The position numbers and the translations under genes were made by a program. 64,000 bases of DNA from Planococcus citri (lineage: Eukaryota; Arthropoda; Insecta; Hemiptera; Pseudococcidae): positions 32,364,001-32,428,000 of the forward strand of contig NC_088679.1 in NCBI RefSeq assembly GCF_950023065.1, in the 5' to 3' direction. How positions within the stretch are numbered: position 1 is the stretch's first letter; every line of letters starts with the position of its first letter. Below are positions 24,701 to 39,700 of the stretch, piece by piece. The notes under the pieces were generated by a model. It saw nothing but the letters and a program-made list of their open reading frames with translations. It searched no databases and was not told the DNA's origin.

Positions 24701-27700
24701 CTGTACAACACATTTACTCGAGAAGTTTTGATTTGGTGCTTTTTGGAGACCCTTTGGATTATTTTAGGTCGTTACTGTTTCACCAAATCGAACCACATCC
24801 TCAGGTAAAAAATGAAGTTGGAACACACTTTTTCGATCGTTTAGGGAAATGCCGCTACTTGAAGAGTTCTGAAAATTGATATGTACCTACTTGTGGCATA
24901 AATTTAGAAATATTTGCAAAAAAAGTCCTTACAAAACTCAGCTTTTAAAGTCTCAAAGGCCTTCTGTTGTCCTTTTTTCCATTCAACAGGAACTTCACCT
25001 TTTGTAAGATGGTAAATAGGATTGACAATTTGAGAGTACTCAGGAATGAAATCGCTATAAAGTCCAGTGTTACCGACTAATGCCGTAATGCTAGGATATC
25101 ATTCTTTTTTGAAAGTGAAAATTTTCAATTTTCCACGTTTGGTGTGTTTCTTTTCAGTTTCCTCTAGTTTTCTAATTTTCTCGATTTGTTTCCAAACTCC
25201 TTTGTCAGAAATTACAAAGCCAAGATGGCTGGCACAGTTTCTGAAGAACTGCGTCTCAGTAGGATTCAACTTTAAACCGTGCTCACTTATCAAATAAAAA
25301 ACTTTCTCAAGTCTCTCTATAGTTTCATCAAAATTTGTACCTGAGATTGTGATGTCATTGACGTATTTTGTAATACCATCTTCATTGTCAATTACTTGAT
25401 TGATCATAGTATTATGTACAAAATCACCTGATGAAATCTTCAGGCCATAAGGTAGCCTAGTGAACTAATACACTTGACCTTCTACTTAGAATGCAGTAAA
25501 TTTACGCTAAAATTCATTTTTTGACTTTAGGAAGATTTTTAAAAATTAGAATTTGGGCAATTTTTCATGAAAAAATCAAAATCTACATGAAAGACTGAAA
25601 TTTGGTTTTCATCTTGTGGTTGACCTCCTGAGTAGTGAAGCCTCGAGCAGATTTTTAGATCAGCTAATTTTGAAAAAAAAACACCGTAAGTAGGGTAAAA
25701 ATGAAATTCAGCACTTATCAACTCGGATTCACCACATTTATGACTCTTTCAATTAATCCAAGCACATATTTTCAAAATCTTTTTGTGTTATTGGTTCAAA
25801 TTCTAAATTTTCTCCAGTAATGATGTTTACAAAAAAAAAAATCACCAAAATTTGTTAAATACTCCAGAACCATTTGAAAGCCTATACCTAACTAATCAAC
25901 TTGAGGTTGAAAATGAGTTACAAACCAAGTTTCAGCCTTTTATGTCAATTTACACTCAGTGGCGTAGTGGGTTGAGCTACGGCTTTCTGAACAAGAGGTT
26001 GTGGGTTCAAATCCTGCTAGAGACGCAGGCGTTAACGTGTAATGTATACATTGTAGTGCATTTAACATCTATTACACGTTAAGCTCCGAGCACCAGAACA
26101 GCAGAGGCAACAGAAATGCACTCAATCTGTTGCCGGTATCAAAAAGCTGTAACTGGTTGAGCAACTATAGGTAGCGGTGATTATGGAACTCAGGGTTGTA
26201 AAAACCCAGCTAGTGATGTATGAGCTACTTTGTAGATAGCGTAGAAAGCAACGGGAAACTACTATGTGAAAGCTCAAAACAACGTCGATTCCCCAGAATA
26301 ATTGCAGTGGCAATAGACATTCGCCTCACCCTGTTAGGGTACCACAAAAAAGTGATTTCCAATGTCTTATAAAGGACAAGGAACCACGACAACGATGTCA
26401 ATTTGGTCAAATTTTGGTTTTTTAAAAAGAGAAATGGACCAAATCTGAATTTTTAATAATTCACCAAAAATTGAAAAATTGATTTCAGCATCTGAAATTT
26501 TTACTGGTGGTGTGTTTTGGGATCCTTTTTCGATTCCCTTCTGTTTAGTATGTATGTACCTGTACCTATGTACCATCCTGGATCAAGCAAGTGCAGTGGT
26601 GGTAATGGTTAATCAGACATCAAACAGACTCTCTTTGATCAAAATGTGAACTGCTGATGTCCACAGGGAGGGAAGATATGGCTAATTTTTAAAAACCATC
26701 GTATAAAACAGCATTAAGTATATACAATATACATAGGTACCTACCTGTGGAACAAAAACGTCAAAAGTTCGCCAAAACATGAACAATTATTTTCAGCAGC
26801 TGAAAATTGGGAGGATGGGGAGTTTTGAGATATTTTTTCGACCTGTCCTGCAAGTTTCGTTCCAATCAGAAATCATCCCTCGTTAACTGAATCTTTGATC
26901 GTGAGAAAATGAGAATAAAAGTTGCAAGAAAAATCTCTAGCAAGAAAGGTAGCTGAATGTCAGATCAATTTTTGGAATCAAAAAAATTGAAGTGAAAGAG
27001 TATGCAAAAATAAACCGTTAACCAAAATTTTAAATGCCAAGGTGCATTTCTCGATTTTTGATGAATTTTTAAAAATCAAATTAGAACCGAAATTGGGGGG
27101 GGGGAGTAAAAATTTTGCCAATTTGACCTAAAATCTGAAATTTGGTATGTACCTACCGTATTTTTGATTCCTTGAATAAATTGAAAACAGGTTTGAATCA
27201 TTTCGATCGAGTAGTTTTGAGAGCTTTCAGCAGATTTATTTTGATTTTTTTAAATTTTATTCTGATTTTAATTTTGATGTTTAAAAAATTCACCAAAAAT
27301 TGGAAAGTGCACCATATCGTTTAAAATTTTGGATAGTGATGTAGGGTACCCATTTTTGTACCTAGGTATGTTGATTTAGCTTCGTCCAATTCAAAATTTT
27401 TTGTTCTGTCAGTTAGGATACCTAAAAGCTTATAGCCTACATTCACCACAAAAGTTAGGATGAGAAAACTCAAAAATTTGAACAGGTTTGACAATTTGAA
27501 GATAATTTTATTGAAGTCTTAAATTTTGTATTGTTTCCCATCCCCTATAAACATGAAAATTTCAACTACATAATATTATGATTTATGAACACTTCTTGAG
27601 ATAGAAGAGCGATACCATTGTTGAAAGATTTCTTTCAATCTTTCTCGGTAATTTTTTTTTACTCGAAATGTCAAAAAACCTGTGCACTTTTTTCCCTTCT

Positions 27701-30700
27701 ACGTAACCCTAACAGACATCTGTACCCCTGTTATAAAATACATATGCTAAAATGATATAAAATATCAGCAAAGCTACACAGCGTACATCGCATTCGCATC
27801 ATGTTACAAAACCCTGCAGGGTTGCTTTTTCGTCTTTCATCCTTAGCCTTATTCCTACATTTGCAAACATTTCTACGGCGGTATATTGTCCGAGAGACAT
27901 GGACACGAATCCAAACATCAACAAAAAAACTCCATTACGTGAAATTTCTTTTCATTTATAGCTTTTTTAACGGAGAAGCGAATTTTTCATTCTTATGCGA
28001 TACGTCGTCGGTCGCGTCGCTTTTGTACGGGTTACAATGTGAAGTAATACTTCCGTATTGTACAATGGGGATATATGTATGTAAAATTTCGCAAACTACT
28101 CGTACATAACTCGTATCTATCTCTTCTCTCTCACACACGCGTATTCCTCCTCCCTTTCGCTTTGTATAAATCGACATAAATATTCGGCAACAATTTATTA
28201 ACCTGTAGATACGGTTTTAAAGTGAGCCAGCGAACAGATCCACCATCGCGTAGAGTAGGTAGTAGGTACAATCTACCTATACCAATACCTACGTAGAACT
28301 CGACATGCTTTGCCTCAGCTACAGCGTGCGCTTTTATTAGGTTACATTTTATCCATCGATAACACCGCCAATATCGCTCGTGTGGGACAAATTATCTTTT
28401 TTGTTGGGCTACATATTATACCACCGTATAGGTATGTGTACGCCTTTTTCCGCATCGTCGTACGTTCTAAAACGTATAGAAAATGCAACTGAAGCAGCCA
28501 CCATCAGCTTGATAAATGTTTGCTACTTTCTAAGAATGTAAATTTTACTCAAAAATAGCCCATAATTCACCTCGAAGATAACCATTGCGCCCAAAAGAAC
28601 ACCGATCCGATTAATAATTCACAAAAAATGACAATTTCGCTTTTTCAAGTACCTTTAACTTGTCTACATTATACCTATGTAAACGTGTACCTACCTAGAT
28701 GTAGACGATGGTAATCGTCTCGTGTCTAACTAAATATTTAGCCTAAAATTCGATTTTGAAACGGAATTTGTAATTATTTTACCAAATGCGCGGATATTTT
28801 CAGGACACTTCGCGTTGTGCCAACAAAAACGTTCTAATCCCACGAGGTATACTTTTTCCAATTCTAATGCATCTCGAGATTGTATTTTTGGCGAATTTTC
28901 TACAAAATTCTTAGCTTTTGTAGTAATCAACAGATTACGAATTTTTGAGCATTTTCAGAAAATTGACTTATAAAGATGAGGAAGGGGAGGAGCAGAAACA
29001 AAGGAAATGCCAAATCATGTAGAAAAAAATATATAAGTTATAGGTAGATATAGGATTTTAATTTTATCAGATTTTTTCGTAAAAAATGATTATTTTCGCT
29101 TAGCTCTGGTATTTATAATTTTCACTTAACTGAACGGACAGAATTTGTAAAATTTCCGTTTCGTTTGCCCTTCCAGTATTTTTTTTTACTTTGGGGTTTT
29201 TGGAAAGAGGCCAAAAAAAAGTTTCAGAATCGGTTTAAGAAACTATAGTCCAATGATAAAAAGCGGGAAAAAACTTGAAAATTGAAAAATAAAACATGTT
29301 TCAAGTAAAAAACTTCAAAATCCTGATTTTTTTCAAACGAATTATTACAAAACGGGTTTTTTTGATTAAAACGAAAATTGAATTTGATCAAATGCAACGA
29401 ATCAGAAAAATATTCTGCCAGGAATTCTCTTTTCGGTAAAAGTATTTTTTTCGAGATGGTGAATACAAAAATTCATTTTTAGATTGGATTTTTTATTTTT
29501 TAAAAGGAAAGAGAACCCATAGAGTAATTCATCACAAAATTTGTAGCTGCTCAATCGCAAAACTACAAGTCTCACAGAGGTCCAAAAGTCTTGAAATTCC
29601 ATCAAAAGATGAAAAAAGGTGCTAAAAATAGTAAAATAGTGATTCCCATCATTATATCAACCCTCGAAAAGTTGTGGGGTCCATAAGGTAATGCATATTT
29701 GAAGAGTCCAGGGAAAGAACCAGGTAAGTCATTTTTTCAAATTTTTGAGTTACGGCGTTTTGAAGTATCAGAATGCTCCAATTTTGTAGGGAATTTGAAT
29801 TTCATCAAGGTAATGACTGGAAATACATCACACAACATCCCACAAACACAACTTGAGGCATTGTTGAAAAAAAATGAAGAGATGGGCCAGTCACGACTTG
29901 AAAAGTCACTCTTTTCGTGAAAAAATCAAGCAAAAAATCGAAAAATCAGTGTTTCGCAACTACTTGAATTCGATAAAAATCGATTATTATGATGACATAA
30001 TGAAAAATTTTTGTATTCTAAATAGTTAACGATGTTGAAATTTTCTTCTTGTCGCCTCACATTTGGTCTCGGCTCATTTTTCTCATCTCCTCTTTTTTTT
30101 AAAGGCCATTTTAACCATGAAAAATCGATTTTTTTCAAAATCTAAATGGACTACATTTTTCTACTCCTCAGTGTGAATTTAATTCAACCCTAAACTCATT
30201 TTTGAAAAAAAGTGACTTACCTGGTTCTTTCCGTGGACTCTTCATTTAGATCCAGATTTTTTGAAAAAATACCTACTTGAAAATTGTCAAAAAATGAGTG
30301 GAGTACCCTGAATCAACTTGCCAATCTTCAAAATTAAATTGTAGCTGCCCAATAGCATTTTTCGACCATTTTCGGATAATTTTTCAATAACTTTGAGCTC
30401 AAATAATATTCTTTCGGATAGATGTGCAACCTCATAATCGGGCCCAAGTAGCTGCCCAATCAAATTTTTCAATCATTTCCCAACAATTTATCAAAAATTT
30501 AAGGGAAAAAATCCCCCATACGCTTGATACGTATGTCTTTCCAATGTCTTTTCGTTTTTCCATCCGCCCGTCTTTTAGTCTTTTCGTCTTTTCGTCGTTT
30601 TGTTGTTTCGTTGTTTTGTCGTTTAGTCATTTCGTTTTTTCATCTTGTCAACATTAGGTAAATGACCCGAGTGAAGTGAGACAAAAGCTCTGGAAAATTT

Positions 30701-33700
30701 ACAATTCCAACAAAAGGGCGACTCCATGAAGGAATCTATTTATCTAATGTCAACATTACTCAAAATTTAGTCAATAGTTTTTTGAAATTCCAAGGCTCGT
30801 ACATTTTTTTCCCGAAAAAAGCGACTTCAGTAACCTAAAACGCTCAAAAAAGTAACCAAAAAGTAACCAAAAAAGTGACAAAACATAGGAAATACAAAAA
30901 AAATTATCAAAAAAAAACCGTAGAAACTTGTTCAATGTCAGCAAAAGGCATGACATTTTGGCAATTCCTTTTTCCAATTTTTGCCGAAAAAGTTGAACTT
31001 GTAAGTACAAAATATTTGGCAACTTTTTGATTGAGAAAAAAGAGATTTTTGTGGTAATTTTAGACCAAAAATTGAGAAGTTTTGCGATTCATGGCAATGA
31101 ATATAAAACTTTTGACAATTTCAGCAGAAGAAAAGTTTTTTTTTTTTTTTTAGCAATTTCTGTTGAAAAAACGACACATTAGAACTGAACTATTATTGTA
31201 AAAGAGTGGAAGTTTTCAGATGCAAAAAACAACACAATTCTTAGCATCTTTTTCGCAAAAAAAAAGAAAATTCTTGACAATCTAGGCTACATACAATCGA
31301 GACTTTTTGCTATTTTTGACAGAAAACCAGACTTTCACAATAATTTCATTTAAAGGCAGATTTTCTTGACCATTTTTATCAAAAAAGCGAAACATTTTGG
31401 AGCTAAAGAGCGAGATTTATAAATGATACTCATAACTCATAAGTAGTTGATAAAATGCAAGACTTCAACAATTTTTGCAAAAAACAAGACTTTCTGGGAA
31501 TTCGGCAATTTATGACAAAACCAACTAACGAAAAAATTGCCTGAGCAAAGCGAAGGTGAATTTTTTCATTATGAGAAATGGAAAAATCTGTTTGAAGTAA
31601 CGTTTCACAAAATTCCCTGACTTTTGAGCAAAAAATGCTGTAAACATTCAAAATTCCCTGACTTTTCCAGGTTTTCCTGGCTTGTGGACACCCTGGGCAA
31701 TAGAACAGCAGTAACCGTCGCTTTCTAAAAAAAAAAAAAAAAACTATCAAAAGTAGAAACAAAACACTCAAAAATGGAAAATATTTTTTTTCATTTTTTT
31801 GTGAGGGTGGTGGGGGGGGGGTTCTGATTTTGGAGCTACTTCTTCATTGATTTGAATTTCTCAGAGCGGATTTCAAAGTCATTTATATTCGGGTCAACAT
31901 TTTAAAAATAAATTCAGACTTCAGAGTTATTAACCTTGATGTACCTAATCATATCTTAGGCAAACTTGAATTTTTTTTCGCAATGGCCAAAAAAATTGTG
32001 TTTCTTGATCAATTTTTAGTGCTTCAAGCCATGTTTCGGACAATTTTTGGGTTTCGAAATTGAATCAGCTGTTTACTTCTCCTGGACTCTTGACTAATAC
32101 AAGAGTTTCACTCTTTCAGTTTTTGGTTTCAATCTGCAACAATATCTCTAGCTGTTTTCGTTTTTTTTGGGGGGGGGGAGGTGATTAATAATATTGTTTT
32201 CGTTTAAACAGGTAACTACCCCAAAAAATTGAGAAAGGTAATTTACCATTTTTTTCTCACAAAAATCGATACATGACGTTTTTTTTAAGAGGGGAGGGGG
32301 TAACCAAAAAATTTCGAACTTTCACCATCATTGTGCGGCGATTTCAAAACAATTTCCACAGGCTTACTTCAAATTTCAAGCAAACGCAAAATCAACCCTA
32401 CATATGTCCTTTCAATTAACTTCATTCTTCTCCAACACTGCCTGTGAAAAAATGGGAAAATTCGGCTCTTGCGCGGCAGTTCACCAGCTACGCGTTTCTT
32501 TCGTTCTCGATTTGAGATGAAAATTGGTTGATTTGAGGGTAAACCGTGTCACATATCGGAATAGGTGTACACAGAATAAAAATCCATAACAATTTACGGC
32601 GCGACAACGCGACTGAATAAACTAAAAATGACAAAATAAATTTAGAAAACCTATCAAATAAGAAATTCCAGACATGCGTACCGTCATTCCCACACGTGTT
32701 AAGAGTACATACGTTTTTTCTCTTCGCGAAATAAAAAGTCGCTTTGAAATAAAAGGGAGAAAAAAAATAAGCGAACACGTCAATATACACACTACGAAGT
32801 ATACTAGTATAGAAATAAGAGAACGAGAAAAAAACCTGTATGTATTTTTCACAAACGTCTTCAATATTTTCGCTCTTCTTTCTGGTTCTATGCCGTATTG
32901 TACGTCTTCGTTTGTGAATATGAAAAAAGACTCGGCTGGTACAATTCCCGTCATCAAGTCGTACCGCGAATACTTAGAAATTAATTTTTGCTTGGTTGCC
33001 GGATTGTTTAACATTGTAGAGGCGTAGTCACCCAGAGGAAAGTGCCCGAAAAAAGGCCATTTCACGTTTTCATGAGTTGAATCAACATTCGCAACATGTG
33101 CAGAATCTGTAACAAGATATGAGCGAAATTAAAAATATTTTACCACTTGTTTACCGCTGCCACCGTCGTCGTCGTCGTCCTTATCTTTGTCGCAGAGTAG
33201 TCAACCACCAACATGCGTATTGTCTCGCAGCAATTTTTCCGGCAAGATGTACACCATGCACAGCCGCAATCAACCAGTAAAAATTGTATTTAGAAGACAG
33301 ACTCGATAGCGTGCAATTTCAAACGGTGAAAATTTTTCCTTTTTACGTAAATTTTCAATCTCGTCTGCGGAGAATTTTTTTGCACAAGCGTTCAATATAC
33401 ATATTCGCTGTTTTGACGAAATGAAAAATTCTTTATCGTGTTCGAACTTCGATGGCTGCCATATCAAAAGCCAATATTTTCCAACGAGGTAATAACCGAC
33501 AAATACGAGAAGAAATTTTACCTCCTACAGTTTATTCTACCAATAATTTTGTCGTCAATTTGCTACCTTTTTCCGGGTTTCATCGCAAAAGTTCATCTCG
33601 TTAAAATCTCGTCTTCTGCTTCTTTATTTTTTGCCGATGGAACTGGAAACAGGTAAATTTTTGGGTCGAAAATTTGTATTAAAAAAAAATCAAGTTAAGT

Positions 33701-36700
33701 GGTGTGTTTGAAACACGATTGAAAGAATCGTTTGATACAGAATTGTTATTATTTCAATTTTTTTTTTTTTTACAAAACAGAGATTGTTGGTTGAACTAAA
33801 GGCCATCTAGAAAAAACAAAAAAATATCTTGAAAAATAAGTTTTTTTTTTCGGGATGAAAGGTTACATTTGAAATTCACGAAGAAAATTAAAAACTCACT
33901 GACCCACAATGACGTAAAAAGCAGTGGCGTTCTTCAGTCTCCCTACATGAGAATTATTTCAACTGGCACATAATTTTTGAACATGACAAAATAGAATCGA
34001 AAGAGTATCCAAAAATACACCACAAGCGAAAATTTCAAGTGCTAAAATTTCATTCGTCAATTTTTGGCGAATTTTTGAAAATTTAAATTTGGCTCTTTAT
34101 TTCTTACGAAAAAAATCAAAATCTGATCGAATAGACATAAAAAGGCTGAAATTTGATTTGTGCTCTATTTTCGACCACCTGAGTCGATTAGTGATGGTTT
34201 CAAACTATTTTGGAGCCTCCAGCGAATTTAGATGAAATGATTTTAAAAATATAAATCGACGGAAATGATCACAAAGATGGTAAAAAATCCAAGTTTACAC
34301 TCGTATAGGTGCTGAATTTCATTTTCACCCCATTACCTTATATGATTTTTTTTCGAATTGTAGAATCTGAAAATCCGATGAAGGCTCCAGAACGTTTTGA
34401 AACCATCATCAATCGACTCGCAGGTTAAAAGAACGACATGAATCACATTTCAGCCGTTCATGTTAATTTGATAAAATTTTTATTTTTTTCACAAAAAATG
34501 AGCCAAATTGAAATTTTAAAAAAATATTCAAAAATCAAAAAATGGATTTCAGCATCTAAAATTTCTGCTGATAGTGTATTTCCAGGTCCTCTTTTGATTT
34601 TCTTCAGTCCAGTTCAAAAAATTGTGTGCCGGTTGGGATACTTCTTTTGCTAAGACGTGGGGAGATTGAGGGAGATACCCCAAATTCTGAAAATTTTGGA
34701 TGTTTTCCTAATTATTACACATTCAGAGCAGGTAATAAGGATATCAAGAGAACCTCTCGAGATGTCTGCCTCAAAGGGTGGTCTGAAACTTCAATAACCA
34801 ATATTTCAGCTATCCAAATTGATTTTTCAATGTTTAGCATTTTTTGCAGCTTTTTGTGCTTTCATTTTTTGTTGGGAGGGGGATATACGTATTTATTTAG
34901 TAGAAATAGCAAACTGAATTTCAACATTTCCGGTCACTGTGGACGCTCCAGCGTGATTTTCGATATCTCCAGAATTATTTCAAAATTTCTACAGAAAGCG
35001 AGCAAATTAATTTGGCCAGCAAAAAATCGAGTTGTGATTCATTTTCAACCTGTTTGAAATGATTATCTTCATTCCATCCAATTTTTAGGTGGACACCTCA
35101 AGGGGCGTTCTTTGACCAGCATTGATCATCATTAAAGGATGTTATGGTCAAAAAATGCAATTGAAGTGCTTTTCTGGAAATCGAGCCAAATGCTGATAAA
35201 TTCATCATGTGGGTCTATAATAAGCCACAATTCGATTTTTAAGCTGCCCAAATTAATTTTCACACCTTCTGGAGAAATTTATAATCGCGCTGGAGGCTCC
35301 AAAATGAGTCGAAATGGTGAAATTTCGATTAGTGGGGGGGGGGGGTGGTGGTTTTGAACCAGACAAGGCTTTCAAAAACTTCCTTTCGAATTGAAAATGT
35401 TTAAACTTTTTAATTTTTTCTTCGGCCAGCTATAAATTCTTATTGTTGCATAAAAAAACAAACTTGAGGTGTCTGCCAGGAAATTGGGTCAAATGAAGAT
35501 GAATTTTTTATTAAATATGTAGGTCAAGAATAAGCCACAACTCGGGTTTTAGTTGCCCAAGTTGATGTTCAAAATCAAAAATCGTAGATGACTAGAAATA
35601 GCGAAATTCGGATTTTGGAAGTTGATTTCAGACGACACAAAACTATTCGTGCAATTTTTAAAAATTCTCTATGAACAGAAAATGTTTGAATTTTTTCCTT
35701 ATTTTTGGTCAAAGAAATGCACTTGAGGTGTCCACCTGAAAATGGAATAAGTTACAGCAGCTCAAGGTAATTTTCACGCCTTCTGTCTGTAGAAATTGAA
35801 AGTCGCACTGGAGGCTCCAGAATTGCCGGAAATAGTGAAATTCGGTTCGAGTGAGTTGATATTAGTTTCAGGATAAATTTACGTTGAGTCTATTAAATAA
35901 AGTACCCTTATAAAATTTTTAAGAAAATCAAAAATTGCCGAAAAATGATCATTGAATTTTCAAAAATTCGCTTTTGGAACAGATGCCCCTACATTTTGTG
36001 TGTCTTAGTCTCGTTCTTCTATTTTTTTCAGCACCAATAGCACCATAGATCACTTTTTTGTGCTATTACTTACTAGAATTTGAAAAAAAAGAACAAAAAC
36101 AGAAAATTTCAAACATGTTATAAAAATTTTACGAGCATAGCCTACTACGAAGGTGAAAACATGGTTATTGTTTTGTTTTGATTCACTTTTGCAACATCTT
36201 CAATCCCCACGAAGGTATTTTTATTAATTCTTGCTTCGTTGCAGCATGAGATAAGGAATTTTCATAAAATGAAGATACCTAATAAAATGGAGGAGTGTTG
36301 AGAATCAAGTTTTTTTCAATTGCTTCGCAGAAATGTTCCTTTTTCACATTTTAACTACCAGGGTGAAAAATTGACAAAATTTGAACCCCACTGTTTTGGC
36401 TAAGTTTCAATAATTGCCATCAAACTTATTAAAGGCTTTCTGCAGCGCTCGAGTTTATTAAAAGCGCAGGAAATGACAGGCTTAAAAATCGTTTTAAAAT
36501 ATATCACCGTTATGGGGAAAATATGACGCGACGTTTTAGAATTTCATCGCAGAAACGAGACAAATTCTAGTATTTCCGATTGTTTTTATTTTTTCATTAA
36601 ATCCACCCTACGTATGTATGTACGTATGTACTACGTACGTTGTAGATATACTACAAGAAATACCTACCCAAGGATACGAGAGAGGGGGGAGGAGGGAACA

Positions 36701-39700
36701 CGGAGAAAAAAACCCAACACGCACACATATTGGAAAAACTTGAAGAACACGGGTAGGTAGGCTGTAGCTATATATAGGTAACATGTTTCTGTATAATAAA
36801 TTTCCGCCATGCGTTGGAGGAAAAAAAAAGCACAGCACTTGCAATTTTTTACATTTTTTGCCAGAAATTTACGACGACGAGGGAGGTTGGCCAAATATAA
36901 ATTTCATACCATCGACGATCACGATAACGGCGGTATGGTAAAAAAATTCCGTCTCTTGACGAGAACTACTACACTACAAAGCTTAAGCGATGCTTTCGAG
37001 TGTTTAAAATTCGAATGAAATTCCGCAATCGCGATTTAAATTCTTGCCGTTGCGTTCGCGGTGGATGAGACGAGATTTGTATGTGCGAGGGCGAGGGGAC
37101 GAATGGAAGCGGGGGCAAAAAAACCTCATACAAACACCACGTACGTATATACGTACCGAGCGCAAGTGACGTTTATGAAAAGAATATAGGTACGAGTCGC
37201 TTTAGAGAGTCGTAAAACTCCATCAAAGGGAAACGAATAATTTCAAATAGCAGAAAATACGAGCCAGTGAATTTTCTGTATGCGAAAAACTGTGTACGTA
37301 ACGAAATATGAGAGTCGCTAAGAGTGGCTCAATCGAGCCTACGAAAAGCAATAAAATATTTTAATATTGCACATATCGTCGTAGTAGGTATACCGGAGAT
37401 GACGAATAGGATGCAATACGAATCATTATTTTTGAGAAAAACGTGGCGTATCAAAAAAATCTTTTTTTTTTGCATACATGGCTACGTAGTACGGACGTAA
37501 GTAGGCTTACGTAAAAATATGTAAAGGTGGTTGAATTTTTGCTCGAACTTCAACGAAATCATGCAATTCGATTAATAGGTAGGTACTCTAAATATTCAAG
37601 AAATCCCATTACTGCATTTCCTGCCAAGTACGAGAAGGGACCCAAATGACCCAATTCTTACAAATGATTTGAAACCATCTCAAAATTGACTTGGCATGAT
37701 CAAAATTGTACAGCATAAACCAAATTTCAATTTTTTTTTGTCAAACGACACCGCAGTGCGATGATTTTTTGAAATTTCCAATTTGTGAAATATGCTGGAT
37801 AAATTATGTATGTACTTATGGTTCCGAATTGGAAGTAATCTATTTTGGAAAAATGGAATGCAATCGATGCGCTATAGGTGAATGACCAGCACCTATCATA
37901 CTTATACCTGCTAAAAGCTGATTTCATTGAAAATCGAGAATTTCCTAAATATGGCTGGGTCTCTAGAATGGCTTAAAACTACCTCCCAATCGACTCAGCA
38001 CGTTGAAATCAGAATAATTATGAAATAAATTTCAGCTTTACAATTTTATTGAGCATACAATTTTGTGAAAATTCCAACTTTCAAAAACCTGCTGGAGCCT
38101 CCAGAACGGCTCAAGATGACTCGGAAGTTATATTCAATGGATTCGGGGTGGGGGACGAGAGGAGTAGTAATCATAAAACAAAACCAAATATTATTGACGT
38201 GAACAAACATTTTTCAAAAAAAAAAAAAAAAAACAGTAGATAAGTAAAACTTTCTATAAATTTTTAGTAATTTGGACTATTTATTTTGGAATTTCACAAA
38301 AGAAAATTTTTTCAAAAAATGGAAAACTTTTGACAGTTTTGTAAAAAGCAAAATTTATTTGATAATTCTGGAAAAAAGAAAGACTTTTTGAAATTTTTTG
38401 AAAATTTTGACCAAAAAAACGAAACGTTTCCACAATTTTAGCAACTAAGAAAAACTACTAGAATATCAAAAACAGTCGGCAAAAGTCAAGAGAAAGTCTA
38501 GGAAATTACAGAGAGAGAGAGAGCTATGAAAATTTCATCACATTCCTGGAGCATGACACATACAAGTTACGACCAAAGGTGTATAAGATCATACTGGAGA
38601 ATTGACACAAATTTCAACGAAAGAGTAGGTTTGCCAAAAATTAAAATCAATGATGCAAAGCCTGCAAAGGAATATTTTGAAGAACTCTGGAGTAATGAAA
38701 ATGCACAAGATACAAAGATAGAAGATGAAATTGGAGAAACAGAAGACAGAATTTCATTTAAAGAGCTACAAAGCTTTGAAAACAGCAAAAAATGCGAAAG
38801 CTCCAGGAGAAGCTGGCATACCAACAGAGTTGTACAAATACGCAAGTGGTGAATTTAAAAGAAGACTGCTGGAATTCATAAATAGAATGTACCAAGAAGA
38901 AAAGGTACCTGAATAATTCAAAACAGCAATATTGTAATACCACTGTTCAAGAAAGGTGATATGTCAAACCTGAAAAACTACCGAGGAATAAGTTTACTCA
39001 TCATCATCACCTGCTACAAGATATATGCGCAAATACCTACTGGAAAAACAAACAACTGGCAGATCATGCAGAAGAAAAGTTGTCAGAAAGTCAAAACGGA
39101 TTTAGAAAATGAAGATCATGCACTGATACAAGTTATACAGTAAAACTACTGATGGAAAAAAGGATCAAATGCAACCTAGAAACACACATGTGCTTTATAG
39201 ACCTGGAAAAAGCATATGACAGGGTCAATAAAAAAAAAAACTGTTTGAAGTCCTAAAAAATGAAGAGATAACATATACAATGTGAAAGGTAATAAACATC
39301 ATACGAGTATATAAGAACACTATAGAATAGAGTACGAATTGGAAATCAACTCTCAGAACAAGCAGAAATAAACAGAGGCGTTTGCCAAGGATGCCCACTG
39401 TCATGTGTTTTATTCAACATGTACATTGTACATACATGGATCACATGGTAAAAGAATGACAGAAAATGAAGCCAAAAGGAATCAAAACAGACAGAAGGCA
39501 GGAAATATCAACAGTACTATTCGCAGATGATTAAGCAGTACTAGCCGAAACAGAAGATGACCTACAGAGATCAATGTACAATCTAACAAAGACATCAGAA
39601 AAGTATGATATGAGAATATCATCAGAGAAAACAAAAACAATGGCCTTCAAAGGAAAGAAACCAGTAAGAAGCAAGATTGTAATTAATGGAAAAATCATTG

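Noticed and set aside
25952..26030. A tRNA gene
   Set aside because: The A and B boxes are present, but the sequence continues as a 443-base unit with a target-site duplication. That is a SINE, and no convincing acceptor stem is visible.
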